A program made the translations under genes and the position numbers. Of a stretch of 64,000 nt of DNA, positions 58,667-64,000 are shown one piece after another; position 1 is the first letter of the stretch, and every line of letters starts with the position of its first letter. Location: assembly GCA_963931925.1 (NCBI GenBank), contig OZ007569.1:17754045-17818044 (forward strand). Reading direction: 5' to 3'. The notes under the pieces are model-generated. The model was not told the DNA's origin. It worked only from the letters and a program-made list of their open reading frames with translations, and searched no databases. The DNA comes from Onchidella celtica (lineage: Eukaryota; Mollusca; Gastropoda; Systellommatophora; Onchidiidae).

Positions 58667-58850
58667 TGATTTTCGCCTTGGTATACTCCAACATACAGGC
58701 TTGATTCATAGACTTTGTCTCCGCAAAACTAAAGTTTGAAAAAAAAAGCTGCAGTCACAAAATTTAGTAAATTGCCATTTCAGTTGCAAAAGGCAAGTTG
58801 TGGACTAAAGAAACTTTAAAAATCTCATACCCCAGTTTCACATTTCTATG
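58667..58850 (+). repeat. Dispersed repeat, GTGATTTTC family, copy 2
   Basis: Diverged partner of 45402-45580, with GTGATTTTCGCCTT, TTGTCTCCGCAA, AAAGTTTGAAA and CATTTCAGTTGCAAAAGGCA blocks in the same order. Confidence 0.45.
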
Positions 58851-59067
58851 ATTATGATTGGCGGTCTTCATTCACAATTCTTATCATTTCTGCCTTTCGC
58901 TGTCAATTTGTGCGTTGAGGACAAGACATAAAACACTTGGATTTAGTTGAAACCAGTGATACGAAATAATATTTCCACATATTACACGGATTAACAACAG
59001 ACACGAGAAAAGAATTTGAAAGAACGGGGAATAAAATTCTGCAGAAAAAACACGAGAAACTAGTTTG

Positions 59068-59165
59068 GAACACCACAGAAAATCTATGAGGTTGCAGCAC
59101 TTTCGTTATCGTTTCATACGCGGGGCTTTGTAACACACTGCCTTTCCTCTCTTTTTTCCACTATA
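59068..59165 (+). repeat. Dispersed repeat, CCACAGAAAAACTG family
   Basis: CACCACAGAAAATCTATGAG, GTTGCAGCA, then ATCGTTTCATACGCGGGGCT and TTGTAACACACT: a shortened, diverged copy. Confidence 0.5.
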
Positions 59166-60104
59166 GTAAAGTTTAACTACGCAGAAAGAGCACGCTGTTC
59201 ATTTGTCACCTGTATTAAATGTGAGGTCATATTTACGTCTTACGCAAGCCTCTCTGGGCCCAGCTCTCAAGGCCCTCCCTCCGTGTTTGCCTTCTGAAAC
59301 AACAGCCGGGGGATCCCGGAATAATTGGCCGGAACCGTAGAGACAGGCAGCCATAGTCTCCTCTTATCAAAGCAACAAGTCTTGGCCAACAATGGAGCCA
59401 GTCTTCGAGAGGGTCCACCGCGCCCGGCGTTTGACCAAACTTGAGGCTTGAAGTTTGACATATTTTGACTCACGGCAGTATTGGTAACCATTATTTTACT
59501 TCTCTTGGAGTACGGTCTATTCAACCTGGCCTCTTGTCCCCGGTTCCGTCACCAGCGGAGAAATTCAAACAAGACGAACGCTTGACCAGCCAGGGACTAT
59601 ACGTTGGTTGTAGATATTGTTTTCACGGGTACCCGCAGCGCTGTCTTTTCTTTTTAGCTGTTTCCGAATGGGTCACATACCCCCTGAATGCCATTCATTC
59701 CGAAGCTTCAAATGTCATTTAAGTATCTTTACGGTTTAGTGAAAATTGGCCATGCCAGCATGCCATATTATTACAGTGAGGAACAGGATATAACATAATT
59801 ATATACCGTTTTTTTTTATCCGGTTAAATGTCCAATGAGATTCTCTATGGTCGATATTCTCCCTGTTTTATTTTATAAAGCCATCATATAGCAAAATAGT
59901 GACCAAAAAAAAACTCAAAAATTATTGTTGATGGATGATTTTTTTTTTGCGTGAAGCAGGATCAGCAATTTGAGAATACCGATTAATGATACTTGTAAGG
60001 CACCACCCGTTTGATGTCGATTAACATTTCTCGAAACTGGATAATAATAACAATAATATTAATGAAAATGAACAATAAAACCACGGCCACCGCTGATAAT
60101 AATA

Positions 60105-60225
60105 AAAGACTACCACTACCACTACCACTACCACTACCACTACTATAATAATAATAATAATAATAAAAACCATTTATAGTACTACTGCTACCACCACGTC
60201 TACTACTAGTACCAATACCACTATT
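60105..60225. repeat. CACTAC and ATA microsatellites
   Basis: (CACTAC)n at about 60113-60144, then (ATA)n, then interrupted ACT units. Confidence 0.85.
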
Positions 60226-61782
60226 ATATGTCTTAAAGCGGTTACAGTTGTACTTAGACGGCGAATTTAGTCCTAATGAAGTAGTCAGGCCAAAACGGAA
60301 CCAGCATTTATTTTTGCGTTCAGATATTGATAATGAGATATGTATAAAATGCAAGAAATATCAACAAGAACACCTGTTTCAACCAAATTTGTCAGTTCAA
60401 TATTTTATCGCCATTCGTAAGCTGGTTTGGCACGAGTACACACGCCGAGTGTCCATATGACTAGTGGAGTCCATCAAGAGCCAATAGAAATAATACTGGA
60501 AGTATACGCGCCGAGTGTTCAATACCACAGCCCAACCCACTCGTGTACGGTTTGTGAACGCGGGAGAGGCCGTGTACAGTGCGTAATTAGGAAATGTGAA
60601 CGCTGTCATACCTTTACCATAATTAATATAGGCCCATAGTGCACCGATACAAGTTAGTTTTGCCTTGGTTTCAGTGCACGATTAACGCGTGGGCTTTATG
60701 TGGTATATTCGTTAACGGTACCGACAATATGAGAACGAGAACAGCAGCAGCATAAACAAAAAAGCCAATACAAACTGGCTATTAAACATAATCATCACCA
60801 TCATCATCATGAACAGCAACAAATACAACAGCTACAACAATAACATCAACATCAACAACCACAACAACACTGCTTTACTTTACATCTTATATCAATGAAT
60901 TATTTTCTAAAGCGTTATTGTGAAGTGTCCACACAGTTCAGTTGATGCATATGAATGATCGAAAGCGGAGTTATAGAGCCAGTGCAAAACTAAGCTGGCC
61001 ATGTGCCATTCACATTGCCTGTTCCGTTATGTCCACTGTAGCAAGGTTTCAGTACGGCCACGCTATAGTGGGCCAGAAGGTTTGTCCACTAATAGGTAAA
61101 ATCTTTAACCCAGAGAGAGAGTAAGAGAAAAAAATCTGCCAGGGACTTGTTGATCTACAGGCGAACTTTGACACAATCAGACAAAGTGGTTTGTCCGCCT
61201 TTAGCGGTACCCCTTTCCGTGGGGCCATTGTCTACTGGTCTCCTCTGTGTGCTTTTTCCACTATTCCTGGGCAGGGCAACCCCATTCTCACCCATGTTTG
61301 CCCAGGCTCGAGTCCCCCCTGTGAAACGCGCCCAGTGCTCGGCCTGGTTCAAACACCGGAAAAAGGCTCCTCACTCTTGTCCGGCTTGACCGGTCAGCGG
61401 GCAATTCATTACGGTAAAACCAACTGTTTCGGTCACCCCCCCCCCCCTCTCTCTAGGACCTTCTCTAGGTCACATTTTACACATTTATATTAAGGATAAA
61501 AGGAAAATAATATACTTGAGGACAAACAGTTTTTAAAAATGTACACAATATTGCTCAATATCTTGGTATGCTTCGTGATCCCCCAAAGCAAAGTATGTTT
61601 CAGTTTTGAGAAAGGTAAGAAAAAATTGCACAAAAACTAGTTTAAAAAACTGGATGCAGAGGCGATTATTCTGTGGTCTGATGAATGGAAAGTGTATGGA
61701 AAGTTTCTCAGATGGTTGAGTGGATGAACGGAGAGCTAAGTGGACGGACGCATGGATAAATGGACAAATGGATGGAGGAATT

Positions 61783-61916
61783 GATGGATGGATGGATGGA
61801 TGGATGGATGGATGGATGGATGGATGGATGGATGGATGGATGGATGGATGGATGGATGGATGGATGGATGGATGGATGGATGGATGGATGGATGGATGGA
61901 TGGATGGATGGATGGA
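61783..61916. repeat. Uninterrupted (GATG)n tetranucleotide array
   Basis: About 33 perfect tandem copies over 134 bp, flanked by variant units. Such a long pure array is expected to be length-polymorphic. The repeating frames (Trp-Met-Asp-Gly on +, Ile-His-Pro-Ser on -) are artefacts. Confidence 0.95.
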
Positions 61917-62464
61917 AAGAGGGGTGGATGAATGAGAAACTGAATGAAAACAAAAATCACATTATTATGAATGATTATGTGATGAATTGTCATCGGAATC
62001 AACATTCTCTAACACAGAAGAACTTCCAAACCGATATTTGATGACAATTTTAACTAGGTTACAAACACGACAGCTGACACACTCCGAGCTATGACAGTCT
62101 GGCCTGAGAGGGTCAGATCCTTTTAAGTTTATTAAGCATCTATGGCTTTTCCAGAGCCGCGCGTCATTCGCCTTCTCCGAGTCATTTTTTTCTCTGATTA
62201 AAGTAATGATATTCTCTGATCTCTGTTATGTCTTCACGAGTGCCTGTGTGTTTGTTAATGGGATCGCGTGTTTGTATTTTGTTTGCGGTAAAAATCGAAA
62301 ATGCTTCGCAGATGCCAATGTTAAAATGTTTAAACTACATTATACATTCATTTCTTTCGCCTTTCCTTCACTCTATTTTCATTCTTTCATTCCTTGATTT
62401 CTTTCCTCCGTGCACAACAACACTGTCCAAGCGACATAATATTAGTCAGAATCATATATAATAT

Positions 62465-62750
<286 letters not shown>

Positions 62751-64000
62751 AGGGTCAGTTGTAAACTTAGTCTGACAGAGGGGAAAAAATGCTTTCCCTC
62801 TACGGAAGAAGCAACAGAAGCACAGCCGAATCCTAGTCCGGCTAGTTTCAGAGATTGGTTATGCCAACGTTGTTTCCTCGAGACAAAATGGGACTCAAGA
62901 ATGTTTACGAACTTATCCCAAGTTAAAACTCAATGGTCACTTCTCAGTCCGAGTTATCGCTGTTGTTGTACGTTACTGTCCTCTCACAGGCTAGAAAGAC
63001 ATGCAGTATGGCTTTACTTCATGCTCCTGGCTCGTCTGGATTAAAGGGTTTTTGTCGAACAGGGATACACGTTACCGCAAGAGAGCGCTTTTGATAGGAC
63101 CACTTACTTTTATGAGGTTTCAAACTACACGCCTCGATCATATGAAAAGATTAAGTAACTCTGTGACGGAATGAGAAGAAAGTAATCTACTAAACTGGTT
63201 CAGGGTTATACCACCATTCGAACAGCAGCGATGATAACCGCCTTAGTTCGATTTGAGGAATCACAAACATGGATTAGGATAGATTTAGAAAAAAAAAAAA
63301 AGCACTATTTCGTCACTGCACCCTAAGACTACAGTAACTCAACATTCGAAAAATCGATTTTTACATATATTCAACTACATTCAAAACCACATGGAATAAT
63401 GTTGGTTCTAGACTCCCAAGCCGAAAAAATAATCGACAAGCAAGCTTTCAAAAATTCTTCGTAACTTGACCAGTAATGCTTAAATAAAACAGTTTTTTGC
63501 TTCTCCTGAAAAGTAGTCAAAACCTGTTGTTATAGTTTCAGGGAAGGGTGATGATTTCGAGAGCAACAAAAACAACTAGAACAAAGCAAAGCAAAGATAT
63601 TCTCACTGAGAGCAGCATGTCCAAATCTAGCTACGTCAAGTAAAAAAGGAACAAACACCAACATCAGCACCAGCAGCGTCAAATTTAATACTGTAACTTG
63701 GATAATCATAGTAATGGCAGTAGGGACAAGGAAAATAAAAACAAATGAAAAACACTTTACATAGGCAGAGCACTATAACATTGCTAAAAATAACAACAGA
63801 ATAAGAAAAATACCAACAAATAATAATATGGGTCACTAGTTTGAGTTAGAGTTTGGATTTTACGGTGAGTCGGCACAATAACAGCCACTTGCACCTTTCA
63901 TGATCTATTTTGATATCTTATCTGTGTTTGGTATTCAGAAATTCATTAAGTTAAATTTCACAAATACAATTAAATAATCCCATATAAACTTGATTACATC

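Noticed and set aside
61147-61389. A frame containing AWFKHRKKAPHSC, resembling the WFKNRRAKC helix expected in the missing Otx exon
   Set aside because: The invariant Asn51 is His, the residues around it do not match Otx, and there is no acceptor directly before it in the right phase. Judged chance.

Overview
The window is animal nuclear DNA: AT-rich, dense in microsatellites, homopolymer C/G tracts, MITEs and SINE-like repeats, with small exons in very long introns. The one host gene I can identify is an orthodenticle/Otx homeobox gene on the + strand. The conserved Otx N-terminal motif, the molluscan style of repeats (tRNA-derived SINE, GATG/CTAT tetranucleotides, CTTAT-tailed retroposons) and the gene architecture suggest a lophotrochozoan, most likely a gastropod or other mollusc. 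The organism call is inference.

Layout. 1-6.5 kb is non-coding flank: trinucleotide microsatellites, a 778-bp hAT-type MITE that holds further nested repeats, and small tandem duplications. 6526-14910 is an apparently whole, very young Ty3/gypsy LTR retrotransposon on the minus strand. It has 1185-bp LTRs that look identical, a 5-bp ATGGG target duplication, a tRNA-Pro-type primer site and one Gag-Pol frame of 1570 codons. Its pol order is protease - integrase - RT - RNase H, the copia-like order that defines the Gmr1 group of gypsy elements. 14.9-28.4 kb is upstream non-coding DNA with a tight cluster of TAATCC (K50 homeodomain) sites, a tandem array, a tRNA-derived SINE, several MITE relics and twin CRE palindromes.

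28.4-64 kb is the Otx locus. A GC-box/CCAAT-bearing candidate promoter lies near 28.4-28.56 kb. Coding exons are called at 29301-29364 (tentative first exon), 41418-41545, 42745-43042 and 51078-51229. Their splice phases join into one open frame of 214 codons that ends at homeodomain residue 46, the usual paired-type intron position. The exon for the recognition helix (VWFKNRRAKC...) and the C-terminal tail is not in the window, so intron 4 exceeds 12.7 kb and the gene is cut by the right edge.

Most notable: the Gmr1-type element with a SCAN-like capsid region; a possible 78-nt in-frame cassette exon in Otx intron 3, at the junction where vertebrate OTX2 is alternatively spliced; an exon 3 acceptor that appears to be built from the CTTAT tail of an old retroposon; and a MITE in intron 2 that carries a decayed THAP zinc-finger exon. 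No other host coding gene, rRNA, canonical tRNA gene or CRISPR array was recognised. Most short open frames here fall in microsatellites or repeats.
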